Of a stretch of 64,000 bases of DNA, positions 23,870 through 34,263 are shown piece by piece. The DNA is from Smallanthus sonchifolius. Taxonomy: Eukaryota; Streptophyta; Magnoliopsida; Asterales; Asteraceae. Every line of letters starts with the position of its first letter. Position 1 is the first letter of the stretch. The stretch spans positions 10,198,501 through 10,262,500 of the forward strand of contig CM042039.1 in assembly GCA_023525975.1 (NCBI GenBank), read 5' to 3'. Both the position numbers and the translations under genes were made by a program. The notes beneath the pieces are model-generated. The model was not told the origin of the DNA. It ran no database searches and worked only from the letters and a program-made list of their open reading frames with translations.

Positions 23870-26749
23870 GCCAAATTACCGTATTACCCTTTACCTTCAA
23901 CTAGTGAAAACAAATTACGTTATTACCCTTTTACCTTATAGTGAAATATCAAATTCCTGTTTGATCATAACGGTTGAATCCAGTTGTATTAACTTACTAT
24001 TTTAGACAAGTGTGGGGTTGTATTTATGGTTTTCTGTGATATTATGTGATAGTGATTTAATTTAATTTAATATTAATGATAATTGAAAAAGGGATTTTGC
24101 TTTGATCCACAAATCTTGTCTTTTTTACTTTATTTTTTTTCCCTAAAAAGTAGTGTTTGTGTTGATTGTGCTCTTCTCCCAAAGCCCCACGGTGGGTGAA
24201 TGTCGTTTTCGATTTGTTTATGGAGATTACTTTTCTCAAAATTCTCTAAGGTGTTTATAATATTATGACTCTTAAAGTGTCAATCATATCATCAATTATT
24301 CCCCTGTTATCAAAATTATAAAATCCATAAGTGCATCTGTAATGGGGTCTATTGATCCCCACGAACGCCAGTGTAAAGGAGAGGGAGCTAAGGTGGAGGA
24401 TAGGGAACTGTTCTTGGAGGAAGAGTGGGCGTTCTTTGAGAGGGAGAGGAGAGAGGTAGATGTGAGGAAGAAATGGGTTTAGAACCGAATACCCATAATA
24501 GAAACCGTATCCGACCCGTGAGGTGTTTAAGCAATGAAGGGGTAGGGGTTACGGGTTTCATAAAAATCAACAAACGGGTATAGTTCGGGTACGTTTTCCT
24601 GTAAAATAATATTAAAGTGAGACTGAATAAAAAAGCGGGTTTAGAACCGAATACCTGTAAAAGAAACTGTACACGACCCGTGATTACTCGTTTAAGAAAT
24701 AAAGGGCGAGTTATGGGTTTCATAAAAATCAACAAACGGGCATGGGTCAGGTAAACCCATACGGGCCGAGTAATACCCGTTTGCTCACTCCTACAGAGAA
24801 AAAAACGAATATCCCAAATTTCGGATTCGGGTTTGGATAGTGAAGTCCACTATCGGAAAATTTCGGATATCCGATTTTGAACACCCCTAGGTACAGGTAC
24901 CGATTATATATTTTCGGTACTGGCATCGATACCCGTTTTCAACAAAATTCGGGACCAGTATTTTCGGTACCGGTACCGATCTCATCCCTACCGACTGGCC
25001 ACTGGGCCACCCGATCATCCCCACCACCCTCAGGAGGAAACCCACAATAGGTGAGAAAACCCTCTGGCCCAACCTGAAACCCTTTTTTTGTCACAAGTGA
25101 GACTTGAACCCAAGACCTTCCCATTTTAACGAAGTCTTAGGTATTAAATAAGGGGCAACACTCAGCCATCTAATCAAATGATCAAGTTAATCTCAACTCA
25201 ATCTTAAAATATGAAGCTTTGAACAGGTTTCAAGCTCGACCTATCTTTTTTATTTCATGCTCGAGCTTGACTAATTAATTGAAACTTTCGAGTTTTTCTC
25301 TTACTCGATTGGATTATCATTATTTATTTCATGTGCCTTCTCGATTATCATGATTGATAAATACATGTGAGCTCAGTTTGGCTTTATGAATTAACTATGT
25401 AAATAGTATTTATACACATATAAAGGGTGAAAATATATAATAATCGAGTTTGATAATACTAAATAGTTGTGCAAGTCGAGTATTTTAATACTCAAGCTCC
25501 GTCTCAAAAGCCTACTCGTGTAACTTTAGCTCGATTTCAGTACACTTAAATTTAGTCGACTGTGATAACAATTCTCATGGTTACCAAAAACTAAAAAAAT
25601 AAATAACTTAGGAGTTAGCGTGACTTGTTAAACCATCGCTACACCATTAACAACAACCCTCCTTTCAAAGACGTCTAATCCCGAAGGTGGATTAACGTAT
25701 CATCAATTCTCTAATCGCATAGAATTAGTTATATTATTAGCCTCGCTCTTAAGTGCCAAGTCCGACAGTGCTCTCCATCCTGGATAAAGGTCTATGAGGT
25801 GTGAGATGTTTCTCTTCCCGAGTTAGTGCCAAAAAAATAGTAAGCAATAATCATGTTGCAAGCATGTTATGCGACTAGTCGATTATTTTAATAAGCTAAG
25901 AACAACGATAGATATTTTTTATATATTTAAGGAAAAATAAATCTAAAATTAAAAATAAAAAGTAATGGAAATTAAATTAGTAGTGATATTAGTGGAGTTG
26001 CTAGATTTTGAGGAAAAGTTAAAGCTTGATTGAAGGATGTCTCTTAATGTACTTTCTTTGATTCAAAACTTGAAATGACACTACTTTAGATTCAATGCCA
26101 TAGAGATGGATTTCATATAAAAATACAAATTAAAATAAGAAAAAAAAATGGATTAATTATGCAAATGCGTGCACAAATTATAATATGCTTTGCATTTGAT
26201 AGATCATTTCTATAACGATGAAACGATTTTGCTATAAATATTTAACTAGTGTAGCTTTTTTCATTATGAAAAGTTAGTTAAATCCTATAATTTTCAAATG
26301 ACATATTTTTCACAAGAAAAACAATCATGCCTAAGATAACTGATTAACTGTGATTTATAAATAAATAACTGCTTTTATTGAATTAGCTCCATTCATATAA
26401 GCGTATGCGCCTTGAGTTTTTTTTACATCAATTTTTACACCTAAATATCACCTAATGTAATTTTTATTAATTTATTATTATTTCGTTAAAAAGCCACTAC
26501 TATATGTCATGGGCCAATGAAATAATAGATTCGACATATATTTTCATAATAATGTACTAAAATCTTTCCAGGTGTTTTATTACTTAAATAATTTAAGAGG
26601 CGAATTTTAAACGGATAAGAGTCTTAGCTTAATGGCTTCAATGTTACCCATAGATCAGTGGTTTAAATCTTATTCTTGTGGTCTTTTTTATAATTTTTTT
26701 TTTCAAATTAAAAAGGACGTTATTTTTTGCCATTTTTTTATTATTATAA
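23870..26749. other. 3' flank of the EDR2-like gene and intergenic repeats
   Basis: No gene is recognised. Within it, 24475-24780 holds two tandem copies of a unit of about 162 bp that starts GGGTTTAGAACCGAATACC (24475 and 24637) and ends in CCCGTTTGCTCACTCC, a sequence common at plant MITE ends. At 25085-25190 a minus-strand tRNA-like B-box (GGGTTCAAGTCTC) suggests a SINE. Around 26617-26690 there is a weak plus-strand SINE-like stretch. The rest is AT-rich. Confidence 0.4.
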
Positions 26750-27188
26750 CTAGCATAGAACCTGTGTACTACACAGAGTGAAAAAATATTAACACATAAT
26801 TTTTTTAAATCTTTATATACATCTTATAGGTGAAAAAATTTAATTACATATACTAACAATAGAAAACAAAATCAAAAAATATGTAAAAGTTAATGTATAA
26901 TTGAGTTTTAAAAATAAATTAATTACTATTTAAACTAAATTGACTTTTATTTACTCTTTGAATGAAAACATAAATTAGCTAATTAGATTTTAAAGTTTCT
27001 TATAATATGAGGTAATTTAAAATAAATATGTTTTATTAATATAATTAATAATTTGTTTAAAAATATATTATTATTATTGGAAAGATTGAGATGTATTTAA
27101 TAAAAGAGAGAAGCGTGAAAAAAATATAAGAATGAATGTGAAGCTGATACGTGACATTAAAAAACCTTTATTTATTGTATAGTATAGA
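26750..27188 (-). mobile_element. Non-autonomous Helitron A
   Basis: On the minus strand it begins TCTATACTATACAATAAATA and ends GTACACAGGTTCTATGCTAG, so it has the TC start, CTAG end and the terminal hairpin CTGTGT/ACACAG that Helitrons share. It is inserted between A and T. The 439-bp body has no coding capacity. Copies C and H share its sequence. Confidence 0.8.
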
Positions 27189-27398
27189 TTATTAGTTATT
27201 CTTTTTTTATTATTATTTTTATGGTTTTTTTGGCTTATATTGTTCACTATTATTTTTATTATTACTACACAATCATAAATTTTTTAATTCCTTTTATTAT
27301 TATTCTCATTATTTGTTTTGTACCTTCAACGAGTCATTGTAATGACAGCTTCACATCATTTTCATAATAATGTATTTACAACTTATTTATTTATTATT

Positions 27399-27883
27399 AG
27401 GTTAGAATATCGTGTATCGCACGAGTTAAATAAATGTAATGCTATATATTTTAAAATTTTATTAGTAATAAAAAAATTATTTTCTTTAAAAACACGTGTA
27501 TTAATCGGGTTGAATAAAATATAATATAATATGTTAACACATAGAGTCGTCAAAATATATCTTAAAAATATTTATATTTTGACGTGACGGTTACAAATTC
27601 TGTTAAGTTAATTTTTAAAACATTTTTTTTCAATTGGGTATAAAAATTATTTTTATATAGTTAATAAATGTTAATTCATATTATATTCATTTGTCTAATA
27701 ATATAATAATATCTATTATTTAATAAGTATCCATAATTAGAGTTATATTAAAATTTCAAATATATATATATATATATTCTTTTGATATAACTATTTAATA
27801 AGAGAGAGATGCGGGAAAAATATACTAAAGATGCACCAGAAAGCGACATGTGTCCCACAAAAACCTTTATTTATTAGTATAGA
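27399..27883 (-). mobile_element. Non-autonomous Helitron B
   Basis: On the minus strand it begins TCTATACTAATAAATAAAGG and ends near ATATTCTAACCTAA, where the expected CTAG is mutated. A hairpin (ACTCGTGCGATACACGA) precedes the end. Its 5' terminus at 27883 directly touches the mitochondrial atp6 fragment. Confidence 0.65.
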
Positions 27884-28444
27884 TTTCGTGCTGAACCTGG
27901 TAAACGAATAAATAGTGGGTATTTCAGGAAATGTTAAACAAAAGTTTCTCTTACATCTTGGTCACTTCTACTTTTTTGTTATTTTTTAATCTTCAGGGTA
28001 TGATACCTTATAGCTTCACAGTTACAAGTACCTTATAGCTTTACAGTTACAAGTCATTTTTTCATTACTTTAGGTCTCTCATTTTCTATTTTTATTGGCA
28101 TTACTATAGTGAGATTTCAAAAAAATAGGCTTCATTTTTTAAGCTTCTTATTAGCACCTTTTTTAGTACTCCTTGGGTTAATTTCTTATTGTTTTCGCGC
28201 ATTAAGTTTAGGAATATGTTTATTTGCTAATATGATGGCCGGTCATAGTATAATAAAGATTTTAAGTGGGTTCTCTTGGACTATGTTATGCATGAATGAT
28301 ATTTTGTACTTTATAGGGGATCTTGGTCCTTTATTTATAGTTCTTGCATTAACCGATCTGGAATTAGGTGTAGCTATATTACAAGCTTATGTTTTTAGGA
28401 TCTTAATCTGTATTTACTTGAATGATGCTATAAATCTCCATTAA
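27884..28444 (+). pseudogene. atp6: Nuclear copy of mitochondrial atp6 (NUMT)
   Basis: The region matches the C-terminal half of mitochondrial ATP synthase subunit a, the membrane subunit that forms the proton channel with subunit c. From 28109 an open frame of 111 codons has the hallmark CFRALSLGICLFANMMAGHS, LSGFSWTMLCMND, GDLGPLFIVLALTDLELGVA and ends ILICIYLNDAINLH plus stop, the natural end of plant ATP6. Upstream, 27885-27990 reads FVLNLVNE, a stop, IVGISGNVKQKF, then shifts frame, with a duplicated stretch of about 29 bp (CCTTATAGCTTCACAGTTACAAG and its copy, near 28006-28060). About eight residues are missing between FLL and APF. It has no mitochondrial start or targeting exon and is dead. 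The NUMT may extend a little past 28444. Confidence 0.88.
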
Positions 28445-28945
28445 AATGGTTATTTATTTATAATTGAACAAAAATGAGTTCTTTTTGTATATTATAACTT
28501 TATCTTTTATATAGTACTACGTAATATACATTTTTCCTGTTGCAATACGTGAGCTAAAATAACTACTTTGTGTTTAAAATACAAGTTTACCAACTTTGGA
28601 ATTTATTTATTTGGAGCAGGTTTCATGTCTCTTTGAACTTTGATTTGATGTTAAACTAGCTTAGAATCCGTGACATACACGAGATGAAAAATATTATTAC
28701 AAAAAATTCTTAAATCTTTATTTATATATTTAGATGTGTAAAAATATATTACATATACTAAGTATAGAAAACAAAAGTCAAAATATGTAAAAATTATATG
28801 ATTGTGTTTCAAAAATACGATAATTACTATTTAATGTAATTTGACTTTCATTTACTATTTAGTTGAAAATAAAAGTTACATTATTAGATTTTAAAGTTTC
28901 TTATAATAATAGATAATTTAAAATAAATGTGTTTTATTAGTATAA

Positions 28946-29684
28946 CTAGGTTAGAATCTTATGGGTTGAATAAATGTAATGCTAAATGCATAGTAATAAA
29001 AAGTTTAAAATGAGTTGAATAAAATATAACGTAATCTTTTAACACATAGGTACACTCGTCAAAATGGAACAATGTGAATATATAAATATATGATTAAAAG
29101 CTTTTTATTTGAATCCTAGCTGGATATAAAATTGTATTCAGTTTGTAGAGTTCATAAAAATATGATTGAACAAATTAATTGATAGTAAACATATTTTTAA
29201 ATTAAAAAATATGTAGATAAAAATTGAAATAAATAATTAATTTAGTTGTCTAAAATAGTGGAGTTAATCTATACTAATAAATAAAGGTTTAAGGTGGACA
29301 CTTGTCACTTTCTTATGCCCTCTCACATTGATTTTCCCGCCTCTCTCTCCTAATAAATGCACATATATCTTATTAAATAATAATGATACTATAAATATAT
29401 TATTAAGGAAGAATACTAATTATATTAAATTAGAATATATAACAGTAATTAAAATATAACTAATTTGTTATATACACACACATTTTCACTTGATATCTCG
29501 AGACGATCATAATAGTTTGACAAGTTATGACGTATTTACAAATTTATAAGTTTTATCTTTTTTAGTATACAATCTCGTGTAATACACGGGATTCTAACCT
29601 AGTTATTAATAGAAGAGAGATGCGAATAGACCTAAAATTGTGACAAGTGTCATGTTATTTTACTTATTTATTATGTAGTATAGA
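28946..29684 (-). mobile_element. Helitron D, nested in C
   Basis: The minus strand begins TCTATACTACATAATAAATA and ends AGATTCTAACCTAG. It is split at 29267/29603 by copy E; joining the halves gives GTGGAGTTAATTATTAATAG, which matches copy F (reverse complement) at 47165-47185. It belongs to a subfamily distinct from A and C. Confidence 0.75.
29268..29602 (+). mobile_element. Helitron E, nested in D
   Basis: The plus strand starts TCTATACTAATAAATAAAGG and ends TAATACACGGGATTCTAACC plus TAG, with the hairpin CGTGTAATACACG before the CTAG. It is 335 bp, inserted between A and T, opposite in orientation to its host element D. Confidence 0.8.
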
Positions 29685-29825
29685 TTAGTATTATTTAAAA
29701 AAAAACATATTATTATTAAAAGATAGAGATGTATTTAATAAGATAGAGAAGCGGGAAAAAATGATGACAATGAATATGAAAGTGACACGTGGCACTAAAA
29801 ACCTTTATTTATTATATAGTATAGA

Positions 29826-30120
29826 ATAGATTAAATGAAAAAACGACCAAACAAAAACATAATGTCAAACAACCAATAATAAACATAATGTTACTTTTGC
29901 AAATTAATACGTACATATATGTGTTGCATCAAGTTTTCGATCTAGATGTTTTTATATAGCTAACTCAGTCACAGTCTAATTCTACTTTTATATGTGTTGC
30001 ATGTCGTTTTTGAACATACATAAAAGAAGAAGTCGGTAGTTGCTGCTAACATGCGTTTGTACATTTTAATTTTTCGACTAAAAGAAGAAGTCGGTAGTTG
30101 CTGCTAACATGCGTTTGTAA
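29826..30120. repeat. Intergenic with 57-bp direct duplication
   Basis: The stretch AAAAGAAGAAGTCGGTAGTT and what follows to GCGTTTGTA occurs at about 30021-30060 and again at 30078-30119, 57 bp apart. No gene is seen. Confidence 0.5.
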
Positions 30121-30764
30121 AAAATCTTAGTTGGATCTGTTAAGCAAACCCATGACGGCGATCTAAGGTTTCTACATGTTAAGCCTGAAATCAAAGGCTA
30201 CCGATTAGACATGGACCTTCCGCATGTCATAAATGGTTAAGGATCAAGGTAAGAATAAGTTCAACGTCAGGAATGATTAAGGAAGGGATGATAATAGGGA
30301 AATAAATCCTAATCACTTTACGGTTCAACAACTTTTGGTTCAGATATTTATTACTATTTTACCCAAAAGCAAACGTTACGGAGCTGTGGAAATGTTGTGA
30401 GAAATGGGGATCCGTAGTTAATGTTTATATTGCAAGCAAGATGAAGAAGTTTGGCAAAATTTTTGGGTTTGTTCAGTTTTTGAAAGGTGGGGATGTTGAA
30501 AAGCTGGTGAAAAATCCGTATTCAGTTTGGATTGGGTCTTACCACGTTTTTGTAGATGTCACAAGAATTATCAAGAAAGAAAAAAAAGTAGAGGAATATC
30601 GTATCTTGGTAACGAATGGTAATAGAGGTATTACCAATTTCGGATGGCTCCTTAGTATTAGTAGGGGAGAAGAAGAATCATCATGTACATCCTGGTAACA
30701 TTGTTAAGCTAGATTAGACATATTTGAAGGTGACAAAGGATCATGCTAATGTGGTTCTTGGGTG
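30121..30764 (+). pseudogene. LINE ORF1-like RRM protein, 5' part
   Basis: Around 30320-30620 the reading NVYIASKMKKFGKIFGFVQF, then GGDVEKLVKNPYSVWIGSYH and VFVDVTR, has the RNP1-like GFVQF and the order of an RRM fused to a LINE ORF1 of a type common in aster-family genomes (as I recall). The C-terminal part continues after two inserts: VTKDHANVVLGC ends near 30764, then NLFRVYKQEGF and DVEIVHVRVKWVWLEF at about 31283-31379, then 38079-38640. Stops and frameshifts throughout make it a pseudogene. Confidence 0.55.
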
Positions 30765-31282
30765 TGTGACAGATGTGTAGTCTATGTATAGGAGCACGTT
30801 TGTGTGACAAACACTCTAGATATTTGTCTCTGCTTTTGTATTTGTTCTTTCTGTATTTGTATTTCAGTGTCTGTATGTATTGGTTTATCGAGTTGTAATC
30901 ATGTTTGAATGTACTTAGTCTTGGAATCGTCTTTTGTAATTGTTGTGCGCACTTAGTAAGTGCGGAGGTTGTATAACCTGCGTACTTAGCAAGAACAAGT
31001 CTTCGTACTTGGTAAGTACGCATGAACAAAGTCCTGCGCACTTGCTAAGTACGCAGACATCAGGTCTGTTAGTATATGTAGCTGTTTAGTGAAGTTGTTA
31101 TGTGTACACTCATTATCAACTTGTAACCGACTGTGATTATCAGTAGACGAAGTTTAAAGTGAATCTTTTTTGTTGTCGGTTTACTTTGTGTTGCTTGATA
31201 CTCCAACTAGTCACGGGCATTCCGCACCCTGTTCGACTAGTCACACACTCGCACGTAACGATCCGAGACACCCGGGGACCAA
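30765..31282. mobile_element. Insert in LINE ORF1, possible solo LTR
   Basis: This stretch interrupts the LINE ORF1 reading. It carries four imperfect palindromes around ACTTAGTAAGT (30947-30964, 30980-30996, 31004-31021, 31036-31054) and near the right end the paired GACTAGTCAC motifs (about 31206 and 31232). The length and the CCGGGGACC end fit a solo LTR, but neither TG/CA ends nor a target duplication could be fixed. Confidence 0.35.
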
Positions 31283-31379
31283 ACCTTTTTCGAGTTTATA
31301 AGCAGGAGGGATTTTTCGGATGTTGAAATTGTTCACGTTAGGGTGAAGTGGGTGTGGTTGGAATTTCAATCACACATGG

Positions 31380-33002
31380 TGATGTAGTGCAAAGCACACA
31401 TCTTTATTCCTTTGCTTTCGTGTCGTTTTAACTAGTTTTGTATTCATTTTGAGTCGTTTTTGTTACATATTGAGTCTTTTTCATGTTCTCAGGTGCTCGT
31501 GATGATTAAAAGTGAAAACCCAAAGAAACAAAGCACGAGAATGAAGCCCGAAGTTTAAAATTCAAAAATAGGAAAAATATAATCTTCGCGAGAAGTCCAT
31601 CTCTCGCGATACGCGAGAGAAAGGGAATCCGAGCGCGACTAATTTGTCTATCGCGGTACGCGTGGGACTGGCCATGTTTTCTGGCGGTACGCGAGGGCCC
31701 TAAATTACGATAAAAAACCCTAATTTTGAATTTAATAGAATTGTAATGCCATAATTAAGGGAGAATCGATTTCCAGCCGTTTTAGACCAGAAAAGGGGCG
31801 ATTTTGGAGTAGAGGAGGTCAATTGAAGAGGAAATTTGAAGATTTTGGACATCGGGTTCGTTTGTTTAAGCGTTTTCGATTCCAAGATTGATTCTTTATC
31901 TTTGTTTCTTGTGTTTGTACCAATGATGAATGTTTATTACTTCTGTTTGAATGTTTTAGATATGATTCTAGGCTAAAACCTTAATACTGCCTAGGTCACA
32001 TGATGAATGCTTGCTAAAGTTCGAATTTTTATCGGTTTTGGTTTCGTTTGATGGATTTATGATTTTGTAAACAATTGTAGTTTGATGATTATGATGTATA
32101 TGCATGCTTGAATCTGATTGTGTGATTGATTTTCAATTCCTTGCGTTGATTTTGGTTTTCTGCCAGTTCGATTAGCGTATCTTGGTCATAGATCTTAGGG
32201 TTTGTGATTGTGGTGGTTTGCTAGACGTAGTAGCCATAGGAATTCTTGTAGATTGCTGATTAGAGTTGAGTGTGTGTCCTAGTTCAATAGCCGAAAGGTG
32301 AGAATTAGTCGGTTAGTCTTCGTCATTAGGAATCCGAGTGTTAACAGTCTGAGAGGGCATTAGTATAAGGTGTCTAGTGATTATTGCTAGTCTAAATCAT
32401 AGTTGTTATTCTATGATTACCCTATGCATTCCTTAAATATATTGTGGGCGGTGAGACTGAGAGGTAATTCGTTCATTAGGGTACATGATCATAGTTGGAA
32501 ATACCTGAGAAGTGCTCCAATAATCTAGTGAGTTTAGTACACTTTAGGTAGTCTAGTTGGTGACACCCTGAGAGTGATTAGAGATCCACTAGGTTGTCTT
32601 TAGCAGTTATCCTTAAAATCCCAGATCCATCATAGTTTTCAGAACTGGTAGAAGTTGTACTTTGCAAGTAGGATTCTGATTTAGGTAGTATTCTTCCCTT
32701 TCTTGATTTCACCTTAGTTTTTGTCTTGATAGCTTGATTCGTACTTAGTTTATTGCATTCGTTAGTGATAATAAGTAGTGTAGTAAACCACCATCAATCA
32801 AATCGTAAGTCCGAGTCAGAGTCTAGTTTATTGTTACATAGTGTCTCTAGGGTTCGATATTCCGGTTTACCATTAAGCTGTGCTACACTCGATAGGTTCA
32901 CTTGCCTGTTAGTGTGGTTTAGTTCATAGTTTTTCCATTTACTACTTAGGAGTCTAGGTTAGGTTTTATAGTGAGTTTTTATAGACCGTCCGGATGACAT
33001 CA
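31380..33002 (+). repeat. gypsy 5' LTR
   Basis: 1623 bp, TG to CA. Four CG-rich hairpin motifs lie at 31583-31697 (for example CTCTCGCGATACGCGAGAG at 31601-31619). Confidence 0.9.
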
Positions 33003-33797
33003 ATTTTTTACAACATTCCGTCACCTGAGGAGGTCAAGAAGATTGACTGGAAGGCTCGATTAGCTGAGATCGATGCCAAGATGACCGAGGAACAGGTAGA
33101 CGAGGAAATAGTAGTTGAGGTGCCTGCCAAGAAGGCATAGGAGAAGAAGAAGGGGGTGGAGATGAAGACCCCCGATATTGACCTGGCTCGTGTTCCCTAT
33201 CCAGCACGTTTGCTGCCATTCAAGCAAGCCAGGGAGCACAATCACTTCCTTGACTTGTTTAAACAACTAAAGGTCAATCTTCCGCTGATAGAGACTCTCT
33301 AGCGCATTCCAAAGTATGGTAAGTTCCTTAAAGATCTTCTTTCCAACAAGAAGAAGCTAGAAGAGGTCTCTAAAGTCTCACTTAGTGAGCAATGTTCTGC
33401 GATGGTGCAGAACAAGCTGCCAGAGAAATTGGGAGATTCAGGGCGTTTCACGATTCCGTGTCTCCTAGGCAGTTTGCCCTTGCACCACGCGTTGGCCGAC
33501 TTAGGTGCTAGCATCAATCTGATGTCATACTCTCTTTATAAGCAGGTAGACTTAGGTGAACCCCAGCCGACGCGCATGAGCATAGCCTTGGCTGGCCGTT
33601 CAGTCAAGTATCCACGGGGAATTGTGGAAAATCTTCTAGTAAAAGTAGGCAAATTTGTCTTCCTCGTGGATTTTGTAGATCTAGACATGGAGGTGGATGA
33701 CGAAGTCCCACTCATCTTAGGGCGTCCATTCTTGCGCACCGCCAAGGCAGTGATTGATGTCTTTGAAGGGAAACTCACACTTCGTGTGTGGGGATGA
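33003..33797 (+). pseudogene. Athila-like gag C-terminus and aspartic protease
   Basis: The frame reads YPARLLPFKQAREHNHFLDL and LKVNLPLIETL, then a TAG at 33300-33302, RIPKYGKFLKDLLSNKKKLE, LPEKLGDSGRFTIPCLLG and the protease active-site region ADLGASINLMSYSLY, then VPLILGRPFLRTAKAVIDV. A TAG also occurs at about 33138-33140. At 33790-33797 the frame hits a stop because of a one-base insertion; it continues in the +1 frame as GDESVIFDA. The protease would process the polyprotein in an intact element. Confidence 0.8.
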
Positions 33798-34263
33798 GTC
33801 AGTTATTTTTGATGCCACACAGTCTGTGGAGGATGTTGGCGAGCATAGCCACTCCGTGTGCATGCTTGATGCCTTCATGGACTATCATGAGGACTCTGAT
33901 CCACTGTTAGAAGTTGGTGAACCCGACCCTAATTTAAAAGAACCATCTGATTGGGAAATTGAGTTAGAGAGATTGTGGGATGAGCCGGATGAAGAAGGCG
34001 ATGAGGTGCCTAATGATCTGCTGGAGATGATGGCAGAATTTGATGAGATCATAGGCAAACCCCCAAGTGTAGGGATGACCGAGGAGAGTGTAGAGGATCC
34101 TGTTGATCCTGGTGAAGGTTTAGAGGTCCCACATATAAGAGATTCCATTTATGAACCCTTACCCATCACCGTCGTGCATTCTAAGGGAGAGAGGTTAAAC
34201 CAAACCCTAGTTCCAGTCCCCCTAGTTCTAGGCCGCCCCGTAAGAGACCCCGTGCGTCAATAG
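33754..34263 (+). pseudogene. Acidic continuation of the gypsy polyprotein after a frameshift
   Basis: This frame is open for 169 codons; its first residues before GDESVIFDA overlap the protease frame. It is rich in Asp and Glu (DPLLEVGEPDPNLKEPSDWE, DEPDEEGDEVPNDLLEMMAE), like the linker after the protease in Athila-type elements. It ends at a TAG, and nothing resembling reverse transcriptase follows. Confidence 0.6.

Larger units (their letters stand above)
28656..29825 (-). mobile_element. Helitron C, interrupted by Helitron D
   Basis: On the minus strand it starts TCTATACTATATAATAAATA at 29825 and ends GGATTCTAAGCTAG at 28656. Its body is split at 28945/29685 by copy D; joining the two halves gives the same sequence as uninterrupted copy A across the joint. 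It was there before D. Confidence 0.75.

Noticed and set aside
28109..28444. Functional ATP synthase subunit a gene
   Set aside because: The N-terminal half is missing or shifted, about eight internal residues are lost, and the region lies among nuclear transposons; it is a NUMT.
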